Part shown: piece by piece, positions 1 through 11,248 of the stretch
Layout of the letters: each line of letters starts with the position of its first letter
How positions within the stretch are numbered: position 1 is the first letter of the stretch
DNA from: Gnetum montanum
Taxonomy: Eukaryota; Streptophyta; Gnetopsida; Gnetales; Gnetaceae
Length of the DNA: 64,000 nt
Direction of reading: 5' to 3'
NCBI GenBank assembly: GCA_015680685.1
Contig: MNCI01023362.1
Span: 208,650-272,649, forward strand
Translations under genes and position numbers: made by a program
The notes under the pieces: model-generated
Told to the model about the DNA's origin: nothing
The model's database searches: none
What the model saw: the letters and a program-made list of their open reading frames with translations, nothing else

Positions 1-1363
1 TTCTTTTCATTTCATTCCTTATCCCATCCACGATGTGGCGAAGTTGATCCCGTTTAGCGTACCCATGGCCCGAGCAACGATGTAGCAGTGTATAGTAATG
101 GGCCATGGCAGCATCCAAGGATTCATAAGTACCTTGTTTCCAGCGTTGGATCTGCTTACACAAATTGGACACTCTGGAGTATGTCTAATATTTGTTGTTG
201 AATAGTTCAAGCATCGTACTCCACCTCCTGATGGTTTCCAGTTCTACGGACTGGTACCAGCTCTCTACTTCTCTAGTGAGTATCCTTGGGAACAGCTTAA
301 GCTTCTACCACTTATTATCTATATTTTGCAAGGCACAGGCATTGTGGAATGCCTATAAATGATGTTGAGGATCAGCGTTGTATCCCCCTTCAAAAAGTGG
401 GATATTATGTATATCCAAACGCTTGATCCTGCTATCTTTTAAGTGTCTTGTGGGGATCCTAACTACCTCTGTGATGTCTAGCATGCTTCGGGTTGCCAGT
501 AGGGGTTCATCATGATCATCCCTATCATGACATCTATGATGTCTTCGTGGTGGTTCCCTACTCTCCCTACGTCCTTGCCCTTGTTCTAACTCCTCTCGAC
601 CTTCCTATCGAGGTCTTTCATCTTCCTTACTTTTACCCTCTTCGTTGTGCTCATGATGGTTGCACCCAGATGTGGAAGGAGAGTGTGAATGGTGAGATGA
701 AGAAGAAGAGGAAGGGGATCTGTCACCATGGCTATGTTTCTTACCTTCTCTTTGATTGCTTCAGCCCTGATCGTTGTGATGATCTAAGTGTCCGTCCTTA
801 GTGTGAGTGGTTGTTCCTGCTGTGAACAATTGGTGTTCATGAGGATCAGAGCCTATAGCATGTACAGTTGATCGAAGGCTTTGATGCCTAACCTCTTCAC
901 CATTGTGAGGAGGAGGAACATCATTTCCTAAGAAACCCATTGTGATGGGTTCCTCGTCTCCTATTTCACTAAGGACATGGGGGACCTTGCCCTTCAACAA
1001 TGAGTGTTGGCTCTCCTTCCTTAAGTCCCGAATACGTTGGGCATCTGTGGGATGATAATCCCTTACATTATATCTTCCAGCAACATATTCAGTGAATAAG
1101 TCCTGCATGTCAATCTGTGCCAAGGCATGAAAAAACATGTTTAGAATAGATCGATCTGGTGGTAAAACTATATTACCAAACAAATCTCTCCAGCACAATT
1201 GTTCATCCTGATGGAGGGTAAAAGTGTAATCAGGAATATACTCATCGGGATGAGTATAAGTTATCGTATACTATTTAGGACTTGGCTAGTCTAGGTTCTG
1301 TGTATGTCGCTGACTGTCTTCCGTGTTATCCTTAGGTGAGTTAACCTTATGAGAAGAAGCCAT
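1..1363 (-). pseudogene. Gag of Athila-like element 1 (broken, runs off window)
   Basis: A probable start ATG lies at 1363-1361 (MASSHKVNSP), about 120 bp after the primer site. Reading frames are broken by stops and frameshifts; the longest clean stretch is 1198-761. Near 480-1 the capsid-like part is readable and matches the gag at 7500-8030: DEPLLATRSM, then GGYNADPQHH, LKLFP, W-Y, RRWSTMLELF and GHGYAKRDQLRHIVDG. These are hallmarks of the retrotransposon Gag capsid domain. The N-terminal 250 residues are acidic and histidine-rich and not recognised. Stops interrupt the capsid region, so it is not functional. Confidence 0.75.
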
Positions 1364-1484
1364 TTTATTGGTGTGCTATTCACCATTATATATGTTCTTA
1401 TTTAACTAATTAACCCAAAGGTTCGTTAAGGCTCACAATGATGTGAAAGATTTCCTAATGTTCTAATTGGTGTACAAACACTTA

Positions 1485-1503
1485 GTCCCTGGCAATGGCG
1501 CCA
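1485..1503 (-). other. Primer-binding site, tRNA-Asp type
   Basis: Read on the minus strand it is TGGCGCCATTGCCAGGGAC, one base after the LTR end. It matches the complement of the plant tRNA-Asp(GTC) 3' end (TGGCGCCGTTGCCGGGGAT, from memory) with two CpG-to-CpA changes inside. tRNA-Asp priming is typical of Athila-type elements. Confidence 0.8.
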
Positions 1504-1504
1504 A

Positions 1505-2434
1505 TGATGAGTGGCGAGGTACCCCTACACTCAACCATATGAAATGAGCATAGCACGTGCGATCCGGTTGAACTCCACAGACTAAATGCCTAAACACCGC
1601 AAGGAACACTTGGGGTTAATTAATTGTTGTCTTCCTAGACTTACTTATTGTTGTCACGGTGTATGGTTAAGTAAGTCCAAGGTATATGATTTTTTTGGTC
1701 TTTTCTGGTTTATCTCTTATGCTAAGGGGTGAAGGGTTGAGAGACTAAAACTAACTCTAACTATAGCGCTAAGTCCTAGTGTCAGCATCTGTTCCCACTT
1801 GCTGTACACACCCTGACCTATGCAATTGTGGCTACCAAACGCTAATTGTTACTGGGATTACCACACGTAACGCACATGCTCGAAGTGGTCATACTGAGGC
1901 ACCTAACTAACCTAAGTGTGACAAGCAGCTAATTCCTTGACTAGCCGTACACATCCATAGATGCTCATAATCAAGTCGTACTTGTCCCACGTTCTAGGAG
2001 ATAAGGGTGAGAGAATCTAATCGCGATGAGTAGCCGATTCCTTGGCTAGCTGTACACATTCGTCAATGCTCGTAACCAAGTCGTACTCATGCCATGTTAC
2101 TAGGAAAGCAATCAATAACATTAAATAAACCTATCCATGTACTGCAAGGTTTATCCACAAAGCTCATCTTTATTGCCGTACACAACTTGCATTCAGGTAC
2201 AAAGCTACTCGAATAAAGAACCATTCACTTGGGGGACTTCTACTGTGGGCACATGGAAAATATTCTATCTCTGGGGTGATCAATCCTCCAGAGCTTCACT
2301 ACTTCTAGCCTAGGATGTCAAATGAGGGGAGTGCCACCTCTTACTTATAGATTTGGCGGCGGACCGCGATATCACGTAAGCGATATCGCAGGGGATGACG
2401 CGATATCACAACTTGTGCATATCGCATCTCATCA
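1505..2434 (-). repeat. 5' LTR of Athila-like element 1
   Basis: About 930 bp. The end next to the primer site (TGATGAGTGGCGAGGTACCC on the plus strand) is nearly identical to the LTR ends at 7180 and 60921. The far end (2350-2434) carries several GATATC-centred palindromes such as GCGATATCGC, like the other family LTRs. The TATA region near 2345 (CTTATAGAT) is a decayed version of the TATAAATA seen in the sister LTRs. Confidence 0.85.
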
Positions 2435-2549
2435 CTTATATTTAAGAATGATAAAAAAATTGATATTTTCATATAAAGAATTTATGTTGATATGATATAA
2501 ATTATTTTTTAATATTATTGAATATCATATAAAAGTAAATATAATACCA
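2435..2549. other. AT-rich DNA between elements, no gene
   Basis: This 115-bp stretch lies between the LTR of element 1 and the target duplication of the chromovirus. With 49774-49883 it is probably the sequence into which the chromovirus inserted. I see no coding signal in it. Confidence 0.6.
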
Positions 2550-2554
2550 TGTAT
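2550..2554. repeat. Target-site duplication TGTAT, left copy
   Basis: TGTAT directly abuts the LTR end at 2555 and recurs at 49769-49773 directly beyond the other LTR. Five base pairs is the usual Ty3/gypsy duplication size. Confidence 0.75.
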
Positions 2555-5370
2555 TATAACATCCTCCTTTCTAAACCTTAGGTTGAAAAGCATTATGTCA
2601 AGTAAAGCCCATAACAAATGATTAGTCATGAAATAAGCAAGATAATGAATGAATGAGCTACACATTGAATGGAAACACAAGGAACCTAGCATGAATCCAT
2701 GATCTTAAGAAATATATGAAACTAATAGTGAAAGAAAAAAATACATAGATATAAAATTACGCTAAACATATACGCTAGAAATATAATCTAACTAGAAAGA
2801 GAATAATGCAAAACATCTACTAAAAATTAAATAAATAATAAGGGAATTAAATAAAATAAAAATCTAAATCATCATAATATCAAAGTTCTAGTCCATATAA
2901 ATCCATAAAACTAAAAACTAGGAAATGAGGTAGACAATGACTATCACAAAGATGAAATGTCTAATAAATAAATAGTTAAATTTAATTTGAAATCATAACA
3001 TCATAAGCCATACTAGGAATAACTTAGTAAACCATCCAAGATCTCCAATCTCCACCCAATCTAATCAATTTATAATAAAGATGTGTTATTAGAATAAACT
3101 AAGTGAGAAACCTTGGCACCATCTCCAACCAAAGAATGGGTAGATCTCATGGAAGGTAGATGGAGCATGGATATCATGCAAAATATATTATCATATGAAC
3201 ATCTAAATAGTTAAATAAATATACATCCAATCATCAAATATTACCAAAACCAAGAATTACCAACTCCAACCATCACCACAAACAAGGAGGCTAGTATGCA
3301 TTACACTCAATGTCAAATGCATGTCAATTTGTCATCTGTACTTTATCAAATTTCCAAAATCAAAATGCACACAATAAGAACCTAAGAGATGAAAAGGACA
3401 TAATAAAGATCCCAATTTAGCCACTAGAGAAGACTTCATATTATTCAAGGTTCAATCTAGGAAATTATTATTTTTGTAAGAGAAATAATCATCATTTGAA
3501 GGTCCAAAAGAGAACATCGAGAAGCTGAGAGATATGTATAGAAGCTTAGAGAAACATATAAAAGCATGTAGAGATGTCTTGGGTCAAGAAGAGATATCTA
3601 TGGGAAGATGTCTTTATATTGGATGAGATGTCTATGTTAGGAAAGAGATGCCTTGTCTTAGGTAGAGATATCCTTGGGGAGACATCTTTAGGTAAGAGGA
3701 GACATATTATCTACACAAAAAACATCTTTGGAAGAGTAGAGATATCTTTGAGGAAATGTTTCTATGCTAGAGGAGATGTCTCCATTAAGCATGAGATGTT
3801 TACCATGAAGAAGAGATGCCTCTATGGATGGCTTGGTTTGTAGGAGAGACATCTTTCCAAGATCAAGGACATCTAGTAGAAGTGGGAAAAGGTCATATTT
3901 CATCTAGGAAGAAACCAAAATGATGTGAAAGAATAAGAAAACCATATTTAAGGATTCAAATATCCAAAAACAAGAATTAGTAAAGACCAAGAATAATCCA
4001 TTGGTAGAACCAATATGGAAAACTCAATTTGATAAATATATAAGCTAGGAAAAAACTTATAATGTAAGGAATCACACCAATACAATTACAATAATGACAT
4101 CATTGATGAAACAAGGATTTAATTAAACTATCACAAAATTAGAGGAATGAAGATATGCATTGAAAAGAGCTTAGGATAGATGAAAAGGAAAAATAGATCT
4201 AAGTGAGATATCAAAACTAAATGAAAAACCCAAGATTCCAAATTATCCACCAAATAAAAGCAAACTACATTTTCTTAAATATTTAAGATAATACTAAAGA
4301 AATAAGCACATCAATACTTCTCATACTCTTGCACATGATAGAAGATCAATATATGATAAAACGTAATTTCATGAAATTATTGATGATAATTCTCATAAAA
4401 ACCATTCTTGAAATCAATAGAAACAAAAATACTATTAATCATAAATACACACATATAAAAAATGTACTAGATTATCACTTTAAGTTAATCAAATCAATCC
4501 TCATGATTCCACAAACAACATTAGAAAAAATATAGAATTTAATATCATTCAACCATTCCCATGAATATGCATGAACCTACAAATGTAAATGGAAAAGAAG
4601 ACAAGATTACTCACTTTCAAAAATGCATGAATAAATCCACAAGAGAAGAGAGGAACATAGCAAATATTCAAGTAATAGCACAACTAATCCAAAATCCATC
4701 AACACCTCTACAAGCATCAGTCTCCCATAGCATCTTTTTTGAATCATTGAAGTGTGGAATGAAGGAGCCATGAAAGTTTTAATGGAAGATTAAGAAAAAA
4801 TATGGAATATGAGAAAAAAACCATTTACCAAAATAATAATTAAACTAAAACAATATTCCATTAATTTTTTTTCATTGCACATGTAACTTCTTCTATTCTT
4901 ATGTAACATCCACATGTACTAAAATAATTAGTAATGCAAATGATAATAAAACACTATTTCAAAAATATTCCATAACTCTCATAAAAGTAAAACTAAAACT
5001 TATTAAATTAAATATAACTCAAATAGCCATGAACATTACATAACAAACAATACAATAAAATATACTCTAGGAATAACAAGCAAATCATAGATCATTAATC
5101 ATGCCATGCTCCCAATAAAACCTCTCATGAAATCCTATTAGACTCAACAATCGGATTAATTCACTTGCTAAATTCTAATATATATACTAAAAGATAAAAA
5201 ATAACATTAATATACACATGCATCTCAAATTTCATCAACATGAAATATCAAAGACAAAATAATAAAATATATTAAACTAATAACAAGCAAAACTTACATC
5301 TAGGCACAAGCAACATTATCTCAATAAAGGATCATATGTACTAAGAATACCAAAAATATGAGATGGTACA
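2555..5370 (-). repeat. 3' LTR of the chromovirus
   Basis: About 2.8 kb, starting TGTACCATCTCATATTTTTGG on the minus strand immediately after the polypurine tract. It aligns by eye with 46206-49768 over long stretches, for example around CATAGATATAAAA (2745 and 46368) and TAATCTAACTAGAAAGAGAA. The other terminus is decayed (TATAACATCC on the plus strand versus TGTAAGACC in the partner). It contains a degenerate AGATGTCT repeat array at 3566-3860. The open frames here (such as 3574-3843) are by-products of that array, not genes. Confidence 0.8.
3566..3860 (+). repeat. Degenerate AGATGTCT / AGACATCT array in LTR
   Basis: About a dozen copies of GAGATGTCT, GAAGATGTCTTT, GAGATATC and GAGACATCT occur at irregular 15-30 bp spacing. 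A shorter version is in the partner LTR (48052-48265), with related arrays at 15590-15950 and 54960-55160. Confidence 0.7.
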
Positions 5371-5393
5371 TCCTTCCCCCACCCCCTCCCCCT
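5371..5393 (-). other. Polypurine tract of the chromovirus
   Basis: On the minus strand this is an uninterrupted 23-base purine run rich in G, lying exactly between the integrase end and the LTR start. It would prime plus-strand DNA synthesis. Confidence 0.85.
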
Positions 5394-6305
5394 TAAGAAT
5401 TTTACTATAAAAAAATCTCAAGATTAGAAGCACAAAAATCTAACTCAAGCTTCCAAGTAACCTCTTAAAAACCATGATGAATCCATAAGACCTTTACCAT
5501 GGGTATAATCCTAATGTATAACCAACACTCCAAATATGAGATATTAGCTTGAAGCTATACCTAAGTCCAATCAAGAACATGTCTATGGTCAAAACATACT
5601 TTCATAGCATAGAGACATGAAATACATCATGCATGCTCATAATCTATGGAGATAAATCAACATGATATGCAACCTATCATATACACTAAAAAACATTAAA
5701 TGGTCTAATGTAATGAGGTGCAAGTTTATCTTTCTAAATGAAATGCATTAAGCCATTTAGTAGAGAGACATGAACAAACACCTTGTTAGCAAGTACAAAC
5801 TCTAAAGTTATTCTTCTATAGTTTATGTAGCTTTCTTGATGATCATGAACTACTTTAAGATACTCACAAATCTTCCTAATATGCTAGGCTATCCTCATCA
5901 CAACATCTAAATGGATATGCTTCCTATCCTTAATTACATCCCAACACAAGAGAGTTCTTCAATGTCTATCATACAAAAGTTTCTATACTACCAACTTCAA
6001 ACTTGTCTGATAGCTATTATTGTCAGCAAACTCTATGAATGAAAACAAACTATTTCAAATATTTAGAAACTACAAAGTACAAGACCAAACCATGTCCTTC
6101 AATACTTAGTTAACTTTCTTAAGAAAACCATGAGTTTGTGGATAATAGAATGAACTCATGTATAACCTAATTCCCATGATATCCATGAATGTATGTGAAA
6201 ATCAAGAAGTAAATTTGACATCATGATCTAAGATAATCTTGGTAGAAATGCCATGTAATTGTATAATTTCATATATGAACTATGGATCATTGAACTTAGA
6301 AGGGG
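5394..6305 (-). pseudogene. Chromovirus integrase, C-terminal half (broken)
   Basis: Minus-strand translation gives recognisable integrase core and C-terminal pieces in order: FIYEIIQLHGIS, IILDHDVKFTS (second catalytic Asp region), SSFYYPQTHG (from the usual YHPQTDGQ), then ESYINYRRITLEFVLANKVF, KDKLAPHYIRPFNV and VFHVSMLXKYV. The last block is highly characteristic of chromovirus integrases. Frameshifts and stops are present, and the first catalytic region and zinc finger are missing because the sequence is cut at 6305. Any chromodomain would lie near 5500-5400; only short similarity is visible. The polypurine tract follows directly. Confidence 0.8.
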
Positions 6306-6310
6306 GTGAT
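6306..6310. repeat. Target-site duplication GTGAT, left copy
   Basis: GTGAT precedes the LTR start at 6311 and is repeated immediately after the 3' LTR at 15031-15035, fixing both ends of the Athila-like element between them. Confidence 0.8.
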
Positions 6311-7180
6311 TAATGAGCCATCATTTGGGGCAACCGTGATATTGTGTACGCAATATCACATGCCCAAACATGATATCACGTCCTTTATTATGATATTGCG
6401 TCCTTTACTGCGATATCACGTACTTGATATCACAGCCCATCGCCAGTCCTATAAATAAGAGGCGGCTCTCCCTTGTTTCTCAGTTTAATTTTAGATTGTA
6501 GCTAGACTCTGGCAGTTTTTCCCTTCCAGAGATAGAATATTTCTAGTTTCTGCCCACAATGTGGTGATTGTAATTGTATGGCATCCTTTATTTGAGTGTG
6601 ACGTACTTGGACATGCACATGACCGAAAATAAGGATTGAGATTACTTCATCATTGTAGCATTTACTTAGTTTAATTAATTATTTATTTAATTTTTATTTA
6701 TTACTTTCTTAGTTAATCTCTCTCACCCTTATCTCCTAGTAATGTGGAATAAGTACGACTTGATTATGAGCATTTAAGTGTGATTATTTGGTAACCTAGT
6801 AACGTACCTAGGATCTATGCTTGGTAATCCCAATGGTAGTCATGCACGAGGTCCAAGATGTGTTTAGATGATTAAGGAACTGATGCTCATCACACTTAGG
6901 CTACTGTAGATTCTCTCTTACCCTTTCCTCCTAGCTTAGTTAATCTTGTTTTCCATTTTCTTCAGGAGTAGCATTATATTAAGACCACATCATACACCTC
7001 ACTCTAGAATAAACCATACGTGACAAAGATAATACTAGTCTAGGTGGGAAGATAGCGAACTGCGACCTAAGGCTAACTATCTAGGTGCCACAACTAGTCT
7101 GTCTGCGGAGTTCAACTAGATCACGCGTGAAAATGCTCATATTTGTATTGTTGAGTGTAGGGGTACCTCGCCACTCATCA
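6311..7180 (+). repeat. 5' LTR of the complete Athila-like element
   Basis: 870 bp. The first 130 bp hold GATATC-centred palindromes (CAATATCACA, GATATCACGT), followed by a TATA box at 6450-6457. The end is CGCCACTCATCA. Compared with the 3' LTR it has many transitions and keeps about 20 bp (around 6900-6920) that the 3' copy lacks. Confidence 0.9.
6450..6457 (+). promoter_or_regulatory. TATA box of LTR promoter
   Basis: TATAAATA lies in the context TCCTATAAATAAGAGG, about 140 bp into the LTR. The identical context occurs at 14320-14327 in the 3' LTR and a near-identical one in the LTR at 60921-61761 (61637-61644, minus), supporting it as the U3 promoter. Confidence 0.7.
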
Positions 7181-7181
7181 T

Positions 7182-7200
7182 TGGCACCATTGCCAGGGAC
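7182..7200 (+). other. Primer-binding site, tRNA-Asp type
   Basis: TGGCACCATTGCCAGGGAC, one base after the LTR. It differs from the tRNA-Asp complement by CpG-to-CpA decay. Confidence 0.8.
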
Positions 7201-7253
7201 GGTGCTAGTTATCTAGATTAGTTATGTCATACAAGGTCACTATATAGGACTTA

Positions 7254-9316
7254 ATGAAATATCTCTTAGGAAGAAGAAATAATTATAAAAATTCACATAT
7301 AAATTCACACACAACAATTCCTCTCCTACAAGATTATAATAATGCCACGCTTAGTGAGGAAGTTCATTGGAGAACCAACGAACTATATGAAGATGAAGAT
7401 TGGAGTATACAACCTAAAGTGGGGGTTTCTTATAGACATCAACAAAAGCAACATCATCCCAACACATGAAAGCACAACTTACCTAATGACGATGAACCCC
7501 TACTGGCAACTACAAGCTTAACGCAAATACAAGAGGTTGTTCGAATCTCACGTAGGCATCGTAAAGAGATCCGTCTACCCAGGCTTGATTTAAACAACTT
7601 CCCTACTTTTTCAAGAGGCTATGACTTAGATCCTCAACAACATTTACTAGCCTTCTACGATGCCTGCACATGGAACAACATTGATAATGGTTGGAGAAAA
7701 CTTAAGCTCTTCCCTATAACACTCGTTGGCCAAGCAAAGGTATGGTATAGATTGTTAAAGCCAAATTCAATATGACGTTGGTCAACAATGGTAGAAGTCT
7801 TTAATGAAAAATAGCAAACCTACGCAAGAGTGTAAGCCTTGAGGAAACAAATCCAAGAGTGGAAAAAAGCACAACATGAACCCTTGGACATGGCCTTAGA
7901 AATATATTATGCACTATTAAACAACTGTCTAGGCCATGGGTTTTCCAAGGAAAGGGTAATGTACCATATCATTAATGGGCTACGTAATGAAACAAGAGAG
8001 ACCTTAGGAATGTATGCCTAAGGTCAACTATATGAACTATGAACCCATCAAGTTCAGGAGCTTGTTAAGTAGGTAGCAAAAGAAGAAGGAGAAATGGCTA
8101 GATGGGAGAGTGTTGAAAAACATCAACGAGACCAAAACCTCAACTTAACAAAGGTCCATGATCAGAAAAGGAAGAAATCAACCAATCTCAAGGTGGAAAC
8201 ATCATCTTTACCAATACAACAATCACTAGAAGAAGTCAAGGAAAAGATCAATAAGATGTTGGAATGGACGTATCAAAAGTGTGGAGAATTTATCAATACT
8301 ATTGGAGATAGAGTTTTGACAATCGAAGAAGCAGGAAAAAACATTAGACATTCGGAAAGAAGGGATGAAGGAAATAAGAGCTCAACTGCTAATCATACAT
8401 ATGAATGCAACATATGCCTGTACGATCACCCCAAGGTCTAATGCCCCATATTGTTACATCTACATGAGCATTGGGGAAACATGTTATATCTAGAGTTTGT
8501 ATAGAGATACGGTGTTCAATCACAGTGGCAACAATCCCAGTCGTGGGGGAGACCACCCCTAAACTAGAGGCACCCTTCTTATCATCCGAACCCAAATGCT
8601 TATCAAGTTCAGCATTCTATTTCTCCAATTGGGCCAATGCACTTTATCTCACCACAGTACCATTCTCCACAATACTATCAACCATGCCTTCAACACAACC
8701 ACCACCTTGTGTACTTTATACTCCTCCTAACTTTTAGCATTCTCATTTTTTCCCTCCTTCCACACTGCCACCAACTATTCCTAAGGTGTCTGCAGCATAG
8801 CAACAACCCACGAATGTTACTTGTGCTCCTACTACTACCAACAGTAGTGAAAAGCCTCCTCAACATCAAAAGCATCCTTTCTTTAAACATAACCATAAGA
8901 AGGGACAACACAATTCTGAGGCCACTACATCCTCCAACTTAGCATAAGTCCCACATTGTGGTGCACCCTTATCTTCAAATCCAACGCCTCATGTAACTTC
9001 ATCAAGGCCACCAACTCACACTCCAACAACAATACAGCCCAATGAATGCATGAATGGAGAGCAACAACCCAATCCTTGCATACCATCTAACAGTCACCAA
9101 CATCATAGTGGGTCAACTCATTATCCAGGAACTACATCGCACAAATTGCCCCACTATGCTTATTATAATCAAGTGTGTGAAACCTGATGGGGTAAATATG
9201 ACCAAGCTAGAATACTTCCAACATGCAAGGATCCCCATCGTCAATTATTAATCCTTGTCATCCTCAACCATTTAGCTATGAGAGATATCCCCCATTCTAA
9301 TAACAAGCAGGATTAA
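7254..9316 (+). pseudogene. Gag of the Athila-like element (broken)
   Basis: The N-terminal part (7254-7469, start uncertain) is unrecognised. From about 7560 the capsid domain is readable: DLNNFPTF, DPQQHLLAFYDAC, LKLFPITLVGQAKVWYRLL, then stops at about 7774 and 7816, and LRKQIQEWKK, GHGFSKERVMYHIINGLRNE. This matches the Retrotrans_gag fold and the gag at 1-480. Downstream (8090-8440) is a charged, coiled-coil-like segment, then a proline, histidine and asparagine-rich tail to a stop at 9314. No zinc knuckle was found. At least four in-frame stops and frameshifts inactivate it. Protease does not follow, unlike the related fragment at 52440. Confidence 0.75.
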
Positions 9317-11248
9317 TAACCACTTTTTATTTTATTTTTCTTTTTTTTTAATTTTTCAATTTTTATTTTTGTTTTTTTAGTTTTTCATTTTTCAACTTTC
9401 TTATTTTATCTTTTTGTCTTTTTATGTTTTTGTAAAGTAATCTTGTCTACTAATAAAACACTCATATGGCTCATTGGTTGAGGTTTGTTCTATGTTATCA
9501 AGTTTCGAGTGATCAATTATTTGGATAGTGAGCCCATTACACCCACTCATCCATTCTACAAATAAGAGGTTTTGTTCGAGGGTACAGTGATATTCTTGAC
9601 ATTCTTTAAAATTAAAATTAATTATGTTCATTGTACCTAGAATGAAGAAGGATGGACCAAGAGGGAATGATTAGGATGTGACATCAAGGGGACTTGTGGA
9701 TTCTCTTTGGTGGTGTCTGTGGGAGTTATCATGCAACATGGTTGTACTAAGATCCTTGTAGATCTAATGAAAAATGGGAGTAAGAAGAATCAAAAGGGCA
9801 CTCAAAAATCAAATGTTGTTCTAGGGGGTCCCACTAGAAAGACATGCACCCATGCCTAAAGGTTGGTGGCTTCTCTAGATTCAGTAAAGTGAAAAAAAAA
9901 GAAAAGAAAAGAAAACACAAAAAGAATAATAAAAACAAAGTACCACAAAACAAAAGTCACTCCTCCCTTGAACAAAATGCCAAGTGATCATATTCCTTGT
10001 TCTTTTGGTACTCTCATAGTTGTTCATCATGGGATGAAACAATGCGATGTCACTAATTAGAGGAATGGACTCGGTCTTGATCTTGGAATGTTGGGTTAAT
10101 GACACCTTAATTATGCTTTACACGTAGGATTCATTGTGCCCTATGTCAGTTGCCTCATGTTCCAATCTCTACGATCCCTTTCTATAGTTCATCTCATCTC
10201 ACTCTTCGTGTAATTGTAGCTCGTGTCCTACGTAGCATAGAATTCTCACCTCATTCCAATGATATTTACATGTGTGTGTTTTGTGGAGTTAGTGTAGATT
10301 ACATTTAAACCTTCTAGTACCCATGGACACTTTAAGTATGGTTACACAAGGGCATTCTAGGTTGAAACCTGCTTTGGGGAGGATCCACTTGTGTAATTGT
10401 TTGTAATCTTCACTTATGACATAGCTCACACACATCATTTCTTACCCTCAACATAATTTTTCAATTGATTTTCTTTCCCTACTATTATCCCTCTAAATTT
10501 CAAACATTCTAATGTACCATTACATACCATTTTTCTTAGCACCCAAGGTTTTATTTATAAAATCCACACCATCATCATTAATTGTGCCTTTTGAATTAAT
10601 GCAATTGCCCTAGACCATTTAATAATTACCAATCTCATCAATGTAACACGTTAATTTCAAGAAAATCCTTAAAAATAATTTGGTATTTTCATGGTATCTC
10701 ATGTCACTAGGGACATGATATCACGTACGTGATGTATCGTACGCAATATTGCATCNNNNAAGGGGGCCCCCCCCCCCCCCCCCCCCCCACCGCAATACTT
10801 AGCATCATTTTTTCATTCACATGAGGAAGTTTAAATTTTTCTCTATGACTTGCGATTAAGCGACCCTTGCTTTTCTCACTATATTTCACTCGCTGGTACT
10901 CCGATTTTAATTCCATTTGAACCTACTTGCACTTGGAGTGTTTAGCTTAGTCATGGGGGAGGGACACTTGCTGAAAAATGCCTAACATTTTTTAAATTTA
11001 TCATCACCCAAAGGACATCATCTAGGGTAATTAACTATAACACTTAGAAGAATTCTGCCTAAAAATCATTTACTCCCTAGGTATATCGGGAAAATAAAAT
11101 GGAAACCACCTAAGTCACAGGACTCATTATTACAAACTTTCAGACACTATCACATGTGATAACATAAGATCATTAATTAAGACAAGCAGTAAGGTATAAC
11201 TTAACTTCAAAAAAAAACCTTACTAATCCTTGGCATGTGTGATTGCAG
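9317..11248 (+). other. Non-coding spacer of the Athila-like element
   Basis: It begins with about 120 bp of T-rich DNA (9320-9440), then unique-looking spacer. Landmarks recur in sister copies: CTATGTTATCAAG (9491 and 53610), GATGTGACATCAA (9676 and 53790) and AAAGACATGCACCCATGCCTAAAGG-like sequence (9838; minus strand near 60450). The reverse transcriptase and integrase normally expected after gag are absent. At 10713-10755 there is another GATATC palindrome cluster, then an assembly gap and a C run. Confidence 0.65.
10756..10788. other. Assembly gap (4 N) plus C22 homopolymer
   Basis: Four Ns at 10756-10759 are followed by AAGGGGG and 22 Cs (10767-10788). The number of Ns is probably nominal and the G/C run may be a sequencing or gap-filling artefact, so distances across this point are unreliable. 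Confidence 0.9.

Larger units (their letters stand above)
1..2434 (-). mobile_element. Athila-like Ty3/gypsy element 1, 5' part only
   Basis: On the minus strand the order is 5' LTR (2434-1505), primer-binding site (1503-1485), then gag reading towards base 1, where the window ends. LTR termini are TGATGAGATGCG and CCACTCATCA. The primer site matches a tRNA-Asp 3' end, as in Athila/Tat elements. The LTR is related to those at 6311, 14201, 55182 and 60921, so this is one of five members of the family here. The 3' half and 3' LTR lie outside, so neither a target duplication nor the presence of pol can be assessed. Confidence 0.85.

Noticed and set aside
3574-3843. 89-residue open frame on the plus strand
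   Set aside because: It is generated by the AGATGTCT repeat array inside the chromovirus LTR; the partner LTR does not keep the frame.
8389-8911. Minus-strand frames opposite gag of the Athila-like element
   Set aside because: No homology between element copies and no start or splice signals; shadow frames of the gag tail.
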